A DNA stretch of 64,000 nucleotides, taken from positions 2,376,001 through 2,440,000 of the forward strand of contig NZ_CP009888.1 in the NCBI RefSeq assembly GCF_000788395.1. The letters run 5' to 3'. A program made the translations under genes and the position numbers. Shown here piece after piece: positions 1 through 9,850 of the stretch (its first letter is position 1; each line of letters begins with the position of its first letter). The DNA is from Pseudoalteromonas piratica. Its GTDB lineage: Bacteria > Pseudomonadota > Gammaproteobacteria > Enterobacterales > Alteromonadaceae. Below the pieces are notes generated by a model. That model was not told where the DNA came from and did not search any database. It saw nothing but the letters and a program-made list of their open reading frames with translations.

Positions 1-255
1 TGCAGCTGTTGCATGCAAGGCGATAACGGCGATTTCGCCATCGTTCCATAGATTAAATGCAGCAAGGTAGTGACAGATCTGCTCATAAAGAGCAGCATCT
101 TCAAGGCTGAAAGCACCACCTTCAATAGCAGATTGAGTAAGTTGGCGAAATTTGTAAGGCATTACAAGCTCTTCTTGCGTTGATTCGACGAACAACACAA
201 GGCGATTGCGATTTTCACAGGCATACCATCGCCAGTCTTTCCCTGCTTGTAACAT
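1..255 (-). CDS. zapC: Cell division protein ZapC (partial, 3' end outside window)
   Basis: Only the first 85 codons are inside the window; the reading frame is still open at base 1. The translation starts MLQAGKDWRWYACENRNRL and contains FSLEDAALYEQI, matching in order the N-terminus of E. coli ZapC (DUF1379), which has DNWRWYYDEEHDR and then VDDAALYFSF. ZapC binds FtsZ and stabilises the Z-ring at midcell. It lies downstream of pyrD on the same strand, as in E. coli, which supports the call. The start is the ATG whose complement is at 253-255. The function is transferred from E. coli; the C-terminal half cannot be checked here. Confidence 0.8.
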   Translation of the reverse strand, partial: MLQAGKDWRWYACENRNRLVLFVESTQEELVMPYKFRQLTQSAIEGGAFSLEDAALYEQICHYLAAFNLWNDGEIAVIALHATAA

Positions 256-363
256 AAAAAATCCCCAAAACTTATCATTCTGAGGATTATAGAGCTATCG
301 CTTTAAAAATAAACTATTTTTTAGATTATTTTCAATAGGATCATAATGTTAAATAACCGATCC

Positions 364-1374
364 TTATAAAGAATCGATGATCTTTTTGATCATTGGTGGG
401 CCTTGATAAATAAACCCAGTGTAAACTTGAACTAAATCTGCCCCAGCACTGAATTTTTCTTTTGCAGATTCTGCAGAATCAATACCACCGACACCAATAA
501 TCGGTAATTCACCATTTGTTAAACGCTTAATTTCTTTAACTATTTCGGTAGATTTTTGACGTACAGGCTGTCCAGATAACCCCCCTGCTTCATCGGCATG
601 TTGCATACCTTGAACTGCAGTGCGATCTAATGTGGTATTCGTAGCAATCACACCATCAATTTTATTGTTGATCAATGATTCAGACACTTGCTCTACTTGG
701 ATCTGATCAAGATCAGGGGCAATTTTAACTAACATTGGCACACTCTTGCCGTGTTTAGCAGCTAAATCAAGTTGTTCATTTTTTAATGAACCAAGCAAAT
801 CATCCAATGCTTCACCATATTGAAGATCGCGTAATCCCGGCGTGTTAGGAGATGAAATATTCACTGTAATATACGACGCACTCGTAAACACTTTGCGCAT
901 ACAATGAATGTAGTCATCTTTACCTTGTTCATTAGGTGTGTCTTTATTTTTACCAATATTAATGCCTAATATGCCTTTGTATTGCGCATTTTTTACATTT
1001 TCTAGTAAATAATCGACACCTTTATTATTGAATCCCATGCGGTTGATGACTGCATTAGCGTCAGGTAAACGGAAGATACGAGGTTTATCATTACCTGCTT
1101 GTGGACGAGGTGTTACCGTACCTACTTCAATAAAACCAAAGCCCATTTGAGCAAAGGCATCAATACATTCAGCATTTTTATCAAGACCAGCTGCAAGACC
1201 CACTGGGTTTGGTAATTCCAAGCCCAAAAATGTTGTTGGCCTACTTGCAACAGACTGAGACCAGCACATCGATAACGGTGTATTGGCAAATCGCTTTAGG
1301 TTTGATAAAGCAAAGTCATGCGACCACTCAGCATCTTTACTAAACATAAAACGACGCGCTAAATCATAAAACAT
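364..1374 (-). CDS. pyrD: Dihydroorotate dehydrogenase (quinone), class 2
   Basis: Oxidises dihydroorotate to orotate in pyrimidine synthesis and passes electrons through FMN to membrane quinone. The 336-residue length equals the E. coli enzyme. AAGLDKN at residues 61-67 is part of the FMN pocket, and NISSPNTPG at 172-180 carries the catalytic Ser175 that marks class 2 enzymes (class 1 enzymes use Cys). The hydrophobic N-terminal helix, about residues 1-35, is the membrane-association segment of this class. The C-terminal [10 protein letters not shown] and [12 protein letters not shown] motifs bind FMN phosphate. A terminator separates it from gdhB upstream; zapC follows after 108 bp. Confidence 0.97.
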   Translation of the reverse strand: MFYDLARRFMFSKDAEWSHDFALSNLKRFANTPLSMCWSQSVASRPTTFLGLELPNPVGLAAGLDKNAECIDAFAQMGFGFIEVGTVTPRPQAGNDKPRIFRLPDANAVINRMGFNNKGVDYLLENVKNAQYKGILGINIGKNKDTPNEQGKDDYIHCMRKVFTSASYITVNISSPNTPGLRDLQYGEALDDLLGSLKNEQLDLAAKHGKSVPMLVKIAPDLDQIQVEQVSESLINNKIDGVIATNTTLDRTAVQGMQHADEAGGLSGQPVRQKSTEIVKEIKRLTNGELPIIGVGGIDSAESAKEKFSAGADLVQVYTGFIYQGPPMIKKIIDSL

Positions 1375-1393
1375 AATTGTGTTGACCTCTTAA

Positions 1394-1424
1394 TAAAAAA
1401 ATACCCCGGAAAATTCCGGGGTAT
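1394..1424 (-). terminator. Intrinsic terminator of gdhB
   Basis: An 11-bp perfect stem (ATACCCCGGAA / TTCCGGGGTAT, 1401-1411 and 1414-1424) with an AA loop is followed, on the minus strand, by a run of T (complement of the A-run at 1395-1400). It lies just after the gdhB stop and ends about 20 bp before the pyrD start, so pyrD probably has its own promoter or depends on read-through. Confidence 0.85.
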
Positions 1425-1440
1425 TGTATCTAAATTTTTG

Positions 1441-4400
1441 TTATTGCGCAGTATCGCAATTGTGGCTGAGTAACATTAATTCACGTAACGCTACTGAGAA
1501 TTTTGCAAAGTCATGCGTTTGTGATGTTTTAAACTCCGCTAACATATGCTGCCAACGCTCTAGTAGTACTTGATGCTCATTCATCCAGCCTTCAATGATG
1601 GTATCAACGTTACACTCCGTTGTCTTACAGTTGCTAAGTACAACTTGAGACAATGAACGTTGTTGCCAATCAAGCTCTTCACGATATGATGCACGTGCAA
1701 GTGCTTGCCAATGGTTCGCAACTGGTTGCTGAGTAATTTGATCCAGGAACCAGTGAAGACCCATACCCGCACCAAGCTTGAAGTATGTTTCTGATACTTG
1801 AGAAATTGGCTTACTCGATGCTTCAGCAACTTGAGCTAGGTCCATCACAGAGAACAGGCTAGATAACTGAGCAATGCGTTTTGCTAGTGTCTCAGGCACG
1901 CCCTCTTTTGCAAGCATGTTAATTTCTGAACTCAGTTTATCTGCTTCTTCCGCGACCATATAAGATGTAATATTTTCGCTTAAATCAGCGAACGCAGGTG
2001 CGAAGAATTCGATAGTTTGCTCGATATTAAGCGCTTTGTTGCGGTGACGTAAGAACCAACGAGTTGCACGGCGAACTGTTCGTCGTAATTGATAAAGCAT
2101 TTCGCTTTGTACAATTGACGGGATCTTGTTATCCAGTTCTGAAATTTCTTGCCACGCATCACCAAGTTCAAAAATTGCTTTTGCCATTGAGTAACAAAGT
2201 ACAATTTCACTTACTGGTGCACCTGTTTCTTCACTCATGCGCACAACAAAGTTAAGACCCATATCGTTTACGATTTCATTTGCAAGTTTAGTTGCGATGA
2301 TTTCAGCACGTAACGGGTGATTATCCATTGCATCATTAAAGCGTTCACGAAGCGGTACTGGAAATGCTTCAACAAGTAGATGACGATAGAACGGATTATC
2401 AGTGATTTCTTCAATCACTAATTGTTCTTTTAACACCATTTTTGCGTACGAAACCAGTACTGAAAGCTCTGGACGAGTTAACCCTTTGCCAGCAGCTTGA
2501 CGTTCAGCTAATTCTTCATCAGATGGTAAGAATTCGATATCACGATTTAACTTACCCTCTTTTTCAAGTGCATGAATAAAGCGAATTTGCTCTTTTAAGG
2601 TTTGTGGACCTTTTAATTGAGTAACTGAAAGCGTGTGGGTTTGACGGTAGCAGTCTTTAATTACCATACGACCTACTTCATCTGTCATAGAGTAAAGCAA
2701 TTCATCACGCTGTTTCTTAGTTAAGTCACCTTCAGAAACGAGTACATTTAGTAAGATCTTAATGTTTACTTCGTTATCTGAACATGCAACACCACCTACA
2801 TTATCGATGAAGTCAGTGTTCATTCGACCGCCGTTTGCTGTAAATTCAATACGGCCTAATTGCGTTGCACCTAAGTTACCACCTTCACCAAAAATCTTAG
2901 CGTTAAGCTCTTCACCATTTACGCGAAGCGCATCGTTTGCACGATCACCCACATCAGCATGCGTTTCTGATTTCGCTTTAACATAAGTACCGATGCCACC
3001 GTTCCAAATTAAATCTACTGGCATCATTAAAATGGCGCGTAGTAACTCATTTGGTGTCATCGTTGCTTTCTTAGTACCCAACATTTTCTTAATTTCAGGC
3101 GTTAAGGTAATCGACTTCGCACTACGTGAGAAGATACCACCACCTTGAGAAATTAAGTCTTTGTTATAATCTTCCCATGAAGAACGTGGTAGTTCGAACA
3201 TGCGTTTACGTTCAATGAACGATGACGCTGCATCAGGGTTTGGGTCAATAAAGATATGCATATGGTTAAATGCAGCTTGCAAGCGTATATGTTCTGAAAG
3301 CAGCATACCATTACCAAATACATCACCAGCCATGTCGCCAACCGCAACACAGGTGAAATCAGTAGTTTGACAATCAATACCAATTTCACGGAAGTGACGT
3401 TTCACTGATTCCCAAGCACCTTTTGCGGTAATACCCATTGCTTTATGGTCATAACCAATAGAACCACCTGATGCAAATGCATCACCAAGCCAGAAACCAT
3501 ATTCTTCAGAAATACCGTTAGCAATATCAGAGAAGGTTGCGGTACCTTTATCAGCTGCAACTACTAGGTATGGGTCATCCTCGTCGTGACGGACAACATC
3601 AACAGGTGGCACAATTTCGCCATGGTGAATGTTATCTGTGATATCTAGTAGGCCACGGATAAATAATTTGTAGCACTCTTGGCCTTCTTTAAAGAAAGCT
3701 TCACGTTCAGTCGGCAATTGTTTACAAACAAAGCCACCTTTAGAACCAACTGGCACAATAACCGTATTTTTAACTTGTTGTGCTTTTACTAGACCAAGTA
3801 CTTCAGTACGGAAGTCTTCACGACGATCTGACCAACGAAGGCCACCACGAGCAACTTTACCACCACGTAAATGAACACCTTCTACACGCGGCGAATAAAC
3901 GAAAATTTCAAACGCAGGTAGTGGTAATGGCATTTCTGGAATTAGGCTTGGTTGAACCTTAAATGAAATGTAAGACTTATTGATACCGTCTTTATCTTTT
4001 TGATAGAAGTTAGTACGAAGTGTCGCATTAATCATATCAACGTATAAACGAATAATACGGTCGTCATCAAGGTTAGCAACATTATCAAGTTCAGCGATGA
4101 TATCGTTTACGATTTTTTCGTAACCTTTTTCAGTGAACTTAGACTTTGGAGAAAACTTTTTGTCGAATAGTTTTACTAGTAACTGCGCAATATGTGGGTA
4201 GTTTTCAAATGTGCTTTCAATGTAGCTTTGTGAAAAAGTAACACCAATTTGGCGCATGTATTTTGCGTAAGCACGAATTATAGATGCTTCACGGCCTTTT
4301 AAACTTGCTGCTAGAACCAGCTTGTTAAAGCCGTCATCTTCAAGTTTGTTGTTCCATACATTAAGCAGCGCAAGTTGGAATCGTTCAGATACTTTCTCAA

Positions 4401-6279
4401 AGTCACCTAGCCCATCTTTACTCATCAACATGCTGAAATCCATGATCCAGTTAACTTGACCGTCTTCGGTCTTAACTGAATAAGGCGTTTCACCAATAAC
4501 ACGTAAACCAAAGTTTTCAATGATTGGCATCACATCCGATAGGTGAATTGGTTCATTCTTATGGTATAGGCTTAAACGCACTTCACTTGTATTAGCACTT
4601 TCTTGTGGGCGATAGAAAAGCATCGCAAGCTTATTATCGTCTGATAAGCTTTCTAACTTTTCAATGTCAACAACAGCAGCACTCGGTAACACTTGATCGC
4701 GATACGCACTTGCAAATGCTTTTGCATATTTACGGGTTAATTCATTGCCACGCGATTCACCCGCTCTTTCTAATAAGGCTGTGTGAAGCTTATCTTCCCA
4801 AGTGCGAGCAGCTTCAATAAGATTTCTTTCGATTTGTTTCACTGTATATTCAACATTTTGGTCGCAGCCACGTACTGTATAATGTGTACGTGCAAGCATT
4901 GATTCTGAGAAAAACGTTGTAAATTCAACTTGCTCAGTTGAGCCAAATGCATTGGCTAAGATTTTTTGTGTTTCTCTACGTAGGGCGGTGTTATAGCGCT
5001 CTCTTGGAACATAAACCATGCAAGAGAAGAAGCGTCCGTAAGTATCTTGACGCACAAAAACACGTGACATGTCACGTTCTTGCATATGATGAACACCTAA
5101 AGCCACTTCAAGTAATTCACGCTCTCGTGCTTGTAATAATTCATCACGAGGATAGGTTTCTAAGATGTTTAGAACAGCTTTATAAGCATGTGTGCCAGGA
5201 GCAAAATCTGTCATATCAAGCACACGCTTAATTTTGCTCTTTAATACCGGAACATCCGCTGCACTGTTGTTATAAAAACTCGAAGAGAATAGACCAATAA
5301 AACGGTCTTCACCGATTACATTGCCTTTATCATCAAAACGCTTGATACCAATGTAATCAATATAGGCAGGTCTATGAACACGCGAAACTGAGTTTGTTTT
5401 AGTCAGTATCAATAAGTTATCGCTATGCGCTTCTTTGCGTGCAATTTCAGGTAATTCAGATAAAAGACGCGCTTTTGATTCATTCGAGTTTTTCATCATG
5501 CCTAAACTTGTACCAGCAACACCTGTCAGCTGGTAATCGCCTTTAATCGGCGATAAGTCATATTGGCGATAGCCCATTAAAGTAAAGTTATCTTTTGCCA
5601 GCCAATCTAAAAACTCAACCGTTTCTTTAACTTCGTCTTTGTTTTTGTAGCCTTTGCGCTTTGGTAACTCTTTGCTAATTGAAACTAGCTTATCTTTAAT
5701 CGCTAACCAGTCTTCAACAGCTACAGATACATCTGCTAACACTGACTCTAATTCTTTTTTAATAGATGCGATCACAGATTGGTCTGATTGACGGTCAATT
5801 TCAATAAAAAACACTGTTTTATTAGAATCAGATTCTTGCTCTGTTTTCATTCCGGATAAGGCAGAAATTAAACCTTTCTCATCACGTTTAATTTTAAGAG
5901 GTGAATGAAGCAGTAAATGTGAAACGATGTTTTCACGAGCTAATGCCATACGTACCGAATCAACCAAAAACGGCATATCTTTTGCGATAATTTCAACGAT
6001 GGTGTGAGAGGATTGCCAGCCATTATTAGCCAGTTCTGGATTAAAAACACGGATTAGCGCTTTATCGTCCGTTTGTTTTTCAAGGCTGTTCCATAAGCTT
6101 AGTGCTGCGCCGTATAAATCGCTGTCATTACGGCTTGCTAAATCTTCACTCGACATATTGCTGTAAAGCGTTTTAGCAAACTTTTCGACAAGCGACACAT
6201 TAGTGGCTTTCACTTTACTTCGGATCAACGATGATACGTTTTCCAGTAAAACTGAGGTTTGGCCTTCTTGTTGAGTCAT
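1441..6279 (-). CDS. gdhB: NAD-specific glutamate dehydrogenase, large (about 180 kDa) type
   Basis: Deaminates glutamate to 2-oxoglutarate with NAD+. The 1612-residue length fits the large GDH-180 class known from Pseudomonas and Streptomyces (about 1600 residues), not the 450-residue enzymes. The first 700 or so residues are the long N-terminal region with ACT-like regulatory segments. The catalytic core begins with GGKVARGGLRWSDRREDFR near 811, followed by VPVGSKGGF near 845, which holds the substrate-binding Lys. The start ATG has a good AAGGA ribosome site eight bases upstream. It is a single-gene transcription unit closed by the hairpin at 1394-1424. The class call is secure; the symbol follows Pseudomonas usage. 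Confidence 0.95.
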   Translation of the reverse strand: MTQQEGQTSVLLENVSSLIRSKVKATNVSLVEKFAKTLYSNMSSEDLASRNDSDLYGAALSLWNSLEKQTDDKALIRVFNPELANNGWQSSHTIVEIIAKDMPFLVDSVRMALARENIVSHLLLHSPLKIKRDEKGLISALSGMKTEQESDSNKTVFFIEIDRQSDQSVIASIKKELESVLADVSVAVEDWLAIKDKLVSISKELPKRKGYKNKDEVKETVEFLDWLAKDNFTLMGYRQYDLSPIKGDYQLTGVAGTSLGMMKNSNESKARLLSELPEIARKEAHSDNLLILTKTNSVSRVHRPAYIDYIGIKRFDDKGNVIGEDRFIGLFSSSFYNNSAADVPVLKSKIKRVLDMTDFAPGTHAYKAVLNILETYPRDELLQARERELLEVALGVHHMQERDMSRVFVRQDTYGRFFSCMVYVPRERYNTALRRETQKILANAFGSTEQVEFTTFFSESMLARTHYTVRGCDQNVEYTVKQIERNLIEAARTWEDKLHTALLERAGESRGNELTRKYAKAFASAYRDQVLPSAAVVDIEKLESLSDDNKLAMLFYRPQESANTSEVRLSLYHKNEPIHLSDVMPIIENFGLRVIGETPYSVKTEDGQVNWIMDFSMLMSKDGLGDFEKVSERFQLALLNVWNNKLEDDGFNKLVLAASLKGREASIIRAYAKYMRQIGVTFSQSYIESTFENYPHIAQLLVKLFDKKFSPKSKFTEKGYEKIVNDIIAELDNVANLDDDRIIRLYVDMINATLRTNFYQKDKDGINKSYISFKVQPSLIPEMPLPLPAFEIFVYSPRVEGVHLRGGKVARGGLRWSDRREDFRTEVLGLVKAQQVKNTVIVPVGSKGGFVCKQLPTEREAFFKEGQECYKLFIRGLLDITDNIHHGEIVPPVDVVRHDEDDPYLVVAADKGTATFSDIANGISEEYGFWLGDAFASGGSIGYDHKAMGITAKGAWESVKRHFREIGIDCQTTDFTCVAVGDMAGDVFGNGMLLSEHIRLQAAFNHMHIFIDPNPDAASSFIERKRMFELPRSSWEDYNKDLISQGGGIFSRSAKSITLTPEIKKMLGTKKATMTPNELLRAILMMPVDLIWNGGIGTYVKAKSETHADVGDRANDALRVNGEELNAKIFGEGGNLGATQLGRIEFTANGGRMNTDFIDNVGGVACSDNEVNIKILLNVLVSEGDLTKKQRDELLYSMTDEVGRMVIKDCYRQTHTLSVTQLKGPQTLKEQIRFIHALEKEGKLNRDIEFLPSDEELAERQAAGKGLTRPELSVLVSYAKMVLKEQLVIEEITDNPFYRHLLVEAFPVPLRERFNDAMDNHPLRAEIIATKLANEIVNDMGLNFVVRMSEETGAPVSEIVLCYSMAKAIFELGDAWQEISELDNKIPSIVQSEMLYQLRRTVRRATRWFLRHRNKALNIEQTIEFFAPAFADLSENITSYMVAEEADKLSSEINMLAKEGVPETLAKRIAQLSSLFSVMDLAQVAEASSKPISQVSETYFKLGAGMGLHWFLDQITQQPVANHWQALARASYREELDWQQRSLSQVVLSNCKTTECNVDTIIEGWMNEHQVLLERWQHMLAEFKTSQTHDFAKFSVALRELMLLSHNCDTAQ

Positions 6280-6450
6280 TATGTGTTCCTTATCTATACC
6301 TACCTGTGAACGGTAACTATTTGCAGTCTATCTAACTGCAGTGGAGTCAGGTGAATTCTAACTCTTTTAGCATAGATAAAAATAGCATTTTTTGTAGCAA
6401 ACCAGTACATATTTCAACCAGTTGGCTTACTATTCACAAAATATAGATAG

Positions 6451-6472
6451 AAATGGCCATTTCTGGCCATTT
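6451..6472 (-). terminator. Hairpin after the RND transporter gene, possible terminator
   Basis: AAATGGCCA / TGGCCATTT forms a 9-bp perfect stem with a TTTC loop, 11 bp beyond the stop of the transporter gene. There is no strong T-run after it, so it may be a weak terminator or an mRNA-end stabiliser. The remainder of the 6280-6482 gap must hold the gdhB promoter; I could not assign it. Confidence 0.45.
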
Positions 6473-6482
6473 CAGTACACAT

Positions 6483-8807
6483 TTATTCAGAAGTTTTTTT
6501 TCGCCACAGTAGCGTACCGAGTGCTGGTAGGAGGAGTACAGCACCTAACATGTTGACCAAAAACATAAAGGTTAACAAAATACCCATGTCCATTTGGAAT
6601 TTAAGCGCCGAGAACACCCAAGTACTTACACCAACCGCAAGTGTGATACCTGTAAATAGTACGGCACTACCTCGCTCAATCAATGCACGACGGTATGCTT
6701 CTGTTAAAGGCACCCCTTGACGTAACAAACCACTCATTGATGACAAAATGTAAATTCCGTAATCGACACCAATACCAACACCCAGTGCAATTACCGGTAA
6801 GGTACTTACAGTTAATCCAATCTCAAGGTAAACCATTAGTGCTTGCGCAAGAGTAGACACCACATAGAGCGGTAACACCACTGCAATTGTGGCCCGTAGT
6901 GAACGGAAACTGATTAAACACAAAATGATCACAGCACCGTAAACGTAAACCATCATAGGTAATTGTGCTTCACTTACTGACTCATTGGTTGCAGCCATTA
7001 CACCTACAGGACCAGAAGCTAATTTAAATTTGAGTGAATCAGTGCCTTCTTCTTCTGCAAATTGTTTAACAGCATCAATTACATGGTTAATTGTTTTAGC
7101 TTTGTGGTCTTCAATAAAAGCAACAATAGGCATAACTGAACAATCACTATTGAGTAAACCTGTACTGGTTTCAACACGACTAGACGCTTGTACAAGTGAT
7201 GCAGTATTACGCGGCAATGTTTGCCATTTTAAGTTACCTTCGTTGTAGCCTGCATTAACCTGCTGCGCAATACTACTCAAAGAAACAGCAGATTGAACAC
7301 CCTCAACATTTTGAAGTTTCCATTGGAACCGATCGATACGTTCCATCGTGTCATGGAAGGTACAGGCTTCGGGCTCAGCTTCAACAATCACTTTTAAGAT
7401 ATCAACAGAAATTGAGTACTTATCGGTAATTAGAAACGTATCCTGGTTATAACGGGCATCTTCATGAAGTGACGGTGCACCGGCATGTAAGTCCCCTATT
7501 TGCATCTCATTTGACTTCATGAAGCCAAATACAAACAAAGCTACCGAAATAAATAAAATGACTTTACTGGTTTTTGGCTCCGTTGCCTTTACTAGTAGTT
7601 CACGAATACCAGCAAATGCATCATGTGTTTCGCCATTACCATCGTCAACTCGCTTCATCTTAGTGTAATCAAGGTATGATGCGATTACAGGTAATAAAAT
7701 AAGGTTAGTAAAAATAATTACCGCCACACCGAGACTCGCTGTAATTGCAAGCTCTCTAATGATACCGATATCAATTGAAAGTAATGTAATGAAACCAACA
7801 GTGTCAGAGAGTAGCGCGATACCGCCTGGTACTAATAACGCAGCAAAACTCGATTGCGCTGCAACTTTGTTAGAAAGGCCCTGCGCTACTTTTTGACCAA
7901 TACTATTGATCATTTGAACACCATGGCTCACACCAATTGCAAAGACTAAGAAAGGCACAAGAATGGACATCGGGTCCAAACCAAAACCAACCAGATTAAG
8001 TAAACCTAATTGCCATATTACCGCTATTAATGAGCATAAAATTGGTAACACAGTTAGTTTCATACTCTTACAGAAAAGCCAAACCATTACAGTTGTGATT
8101 AAAATTGCAATCAAGAAAAACAGCACAACATCTTTCGCACCATCAGCAACATCACCTGCCATTTTGGCAAAGCCAATAATATGAATTGAGACATTCTCTG
8201 TCGTAAACTTATTACGAATTTCACTTTCAAGCTTTTCAGCAAAAGCTAACGTATCCAGCTTTTCTTGCGTTTTCGGATCAGTTTCCATTAATTGCGCTGT
8301 TACCATAGCGCACGAGTAGTCATTTGCGACCATTCGGCCAACAACTTTCGCTTTCTCGATATTTTCTTTAACTATTGCTAATCCACGTGCATCCGCTTTG
8401 AAATCAGCAGGTATAATTGGACCACCTGCAAACCCATCTTCAACCACTTCTACAAAACGTGCACTCGGGGCAAATATAGAACTTACCAGTGGACGATTTA
8501 CACCTGGGATAAAAAATAATTGGTCATGTACATTTTTGAGTTGTGTGAAAAACTCTGGATTAAAAATATCGCCACGTGCATCACACACTGAAATTAAAAT
8601 GCCATTCGCCCCACCGAACTGCTTTTCATGCTTCAAGTAGGTTTTCATATACTCGTGGTTTAGCGGTATATTTTTATTAAATGACGCATCAAGTTTGATT
8701 TGTGTGGCTTTAAAACCTAGAAAAACAGTGGCAGCCAGAAAGACCAAAAGGACAGCTAGACGATGTCTGAATAAACTTGTTTCTATTTTTGTTAAAATTG
8801 AATTCAT
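6483..8807 (-). CDS. RND/MMPL-family transporter
   Basis: A 774-residue membrane protein with the RND layout: one N-terminal helix (about 15-33), a large exported domain, a bundle of helices (about 225-400, including VLPILCSLIAVIWQLG and FLVFAIGVSHGVQMI), then a second exported domain and a second helix bundle (about 620-770, with VIALGVGIGVDYGIYIL). The GVSHGVQM and GVDYGIY motifs are the paired helix-4 signatures of the MMPL/HpnN-like branch. Family members move lipids or other hydrophobic molecules using the proton gradient. Only 2 bp separate it from the Ycf48-like gene, so the two are translationally coupled. The substrate is unknown. Confidence 0.88.
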   Translation of the reverse strand: MNSILTKIETSLFRHRLAVLLVFLAATVFLGFKATQIKLDASFNKNIPLNHEYMKTYLKHEKQFGGANGILISVCDARGDIFNPEFFTQLKNVHDQLFFIPGVNRPLVSSIFAPSARFVEVVEDGFAGGPIIPADFKADARGLAIVKENIEKAKVVGRMVANDYSCAMVTAQLMETDPKTQEKLDTLAFAEKLESEIRNKFTTENVSIHIIGFAKMAGDVADGAKDVVLFFLIAILITTVMVWLFCKSMKLTVLPILCSLIAVIWQLGLLNLVGFGLDPMSILVPFLVFAIGVSHGVQMINSIGQKVAQGLSNKVAAQSSFAALLVPGGIALLSDTVGFITLLSIDIGIIRELAITASLGVAVIIFTNLILLPVIASYLDYTKMKRVDDGNGETHDAFAGIRELLVKATEPKTSKVILFISVALFVFGFMKSNEMQIGDLHAGAPSLHEDARYNQDTFLITDKYSISVDILKVIVEAEPEACTFHDTMERIDRFQWKLQNVEGVQSAVSLSSIAQQVNAGYNEGNLKWQTLPRNTASLVQASSRVETSTGLLNSDCSVMPIVAFIEDHKAKTINHVIDAVKQFAEEEGTDSLKFKLASGPVGVMAATNESVSEAQLPMMVYVYGAVIILCLISFRSLRATIAVVLPLYVVSTLAQALMVYLEIGLTVSTLPVIALGVGIGVDYGIYILSSMSGLLRQGVPLTEAYRRALIERGSAVLFTGITLAVGVSTWVFSALKFQMDMGILLTFMFLVNMLGAVLLLPALGTLLWRKKTSE

Positions 8808-8809
8808 AA

Positions 8810-9796
8810 TTACTGCACGCTAAGTTTATGTATTCCCGCTTCTGATGCGATGATTAATCCATTCTGATTGAACGCACCGGCCATAAGTGACTTACCTGCT
8901 TTGGTCACTGATTTTGAAATTTGGTTATCACTATATGTTAGCCAAACACCACTATTTGCTAAAAATATGGCTTTATCACCAACAATTTCAATATTATTGA
9001 TTGATGCAGTTGTGTTTGTCTCTAATTGTGTCCATTCAACACCGTCAGTACTGGTAAACGCAGTGCCTCGAAGACCACCAACTAGGTATTGATTGTCGAG
9101 TTTATTAAACGAGAAAAACGAGCCAGCATAAATTTCATCAAGGCGTTGCCATGTTTTGCCCATATCATTACTGGTGGCCATCAAACCAAGTTCGCCGACA
9201 AGCCAAAGTGTTTCACCGTCAAGGTATAATTTATTAAAGTGCGGTAAGATTGCTTGTGTTTCTATCTGATAACCTTCAGGGTCCGACTCTTTTAAGTCAT
9301 TTAAGTATTCACGGTCTTCTTCATACAACAATGAATCATAAAATTCTTTTTGCCATGTTTTTCCGCCATCATGAGTGCGGTAAGTTAAGCCATATGCACC
9401 AATTGCTAAACCATGCTGGTTATCAAAAAAAAGGATATCTAAAAGAGGCTTATCTAACTCAGGTAAATATTGTTGAATGTGCCAGTTTTGACCGCCATCT
9501 TGTGTGTGTAAGATTGTAGCGTCATGACCTACAGCCCAGCCGTGTTGTGAGTCAACAAAGTGCACAGCCGTTAATAAGCTTTGAACGGGTGTGTTTGCTT
9601 GTTGCCATGTATCTGAATCGTTGCTGTAAACAATGTTTCCCCATTTACCAACCGCAATTGTTGATTTACCCACAGGGGTAATATCCGTTAGCAAATTTTG
9701 CGCTGCAAGCTTTGCGTGAATTGCTGGTTGCGGCAACACTTGAGCAAGTGCCCCAGTCGCCATGAGAGAGCCCATTAAAAATAGATATTTTTTCAT
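8810..9796 (-). CDS. Exported Ycf48/BNR-repeat beta-propeller protein
   Basis: A 328-residue protein with a signal peptide (MKKYLFLMGSLMATGALAQ, cleavage near residue 19) followed by repeats of the type HGWAVGHDATILHTQDGGQNW, HGLAIGAYGLTYRTHDGGKTW and LGLMATSNDMGKTWQR. These are the Asp/Trp-box blades of Ycf48-like and BNR propellers. It therefore acts in the periplasm or outer envelope, probably as a scaffold. It is the third gene of the DUF1302-DUF1329-Ycf48-RND operon; proteins with this fold often accompany these three partners in marine and environmental proteobacteria. No enzymatic motif is visible. Confidence 0.8.
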   Translation of the reverse strand: MKKYLFLMGSLMATGALAQVLPQPAIHAKLAAQNLLTDITPVGKSTIAVGKWGNIVYSNDSDTWQQANTPVQSLLTAVHFVDSQHGWAVGHDATILHTQDGGQNWHIQQYLPELDKPLLDILFFDNQHGLAIGAYGLTYRTHDGGKTWQKEFYDSLLYEEDREYLNDLKESDPEGYQIETQAILPHFNKLYLDGETLWLVGELGLMATSNDMGKTWQRLDEIYAGSFFSFNKLDNQYLVGGLRGTAFTSTDGVEWTQLETNTTASINNIEIVGDKAIFLANSGVWLTYSDNQISKSVTKAGKSLMAGAFNQNGLIIASEAGIHKLSVQ

Positions 9797-9820
9797 ATAT
9801 GTAGCGGTAGCGTTGTGAGA

Positions 9821-9841
9821 AAAACGGCCCTCGCGGGCCGT
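9821..9841 (-). terminator. Hairpin with T-run inside the DUF1329-Ycf48 operon
   Basis: ACGGCCC-TCGC-GGGCCGT (9824-9841) is a 7-bp GC-rich stem followed by a short T-run on the minus strand. It sits 10 bp after the DUF1329 stop and before the Ycf48-like start, so it should attenuate expression of the last two genes relative to the first two. Confidence 0.65.
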
Positions 9842-9850
9842 ATTATTTTA

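Noticed and set aside
2064..5231. Several ORFs of 60-97 codons on the plus strand inside gdhB
   Set aside because: They lie opposite a long well-supported gene, have no ribosome sites or family features, and are shadows of its codon pattern.
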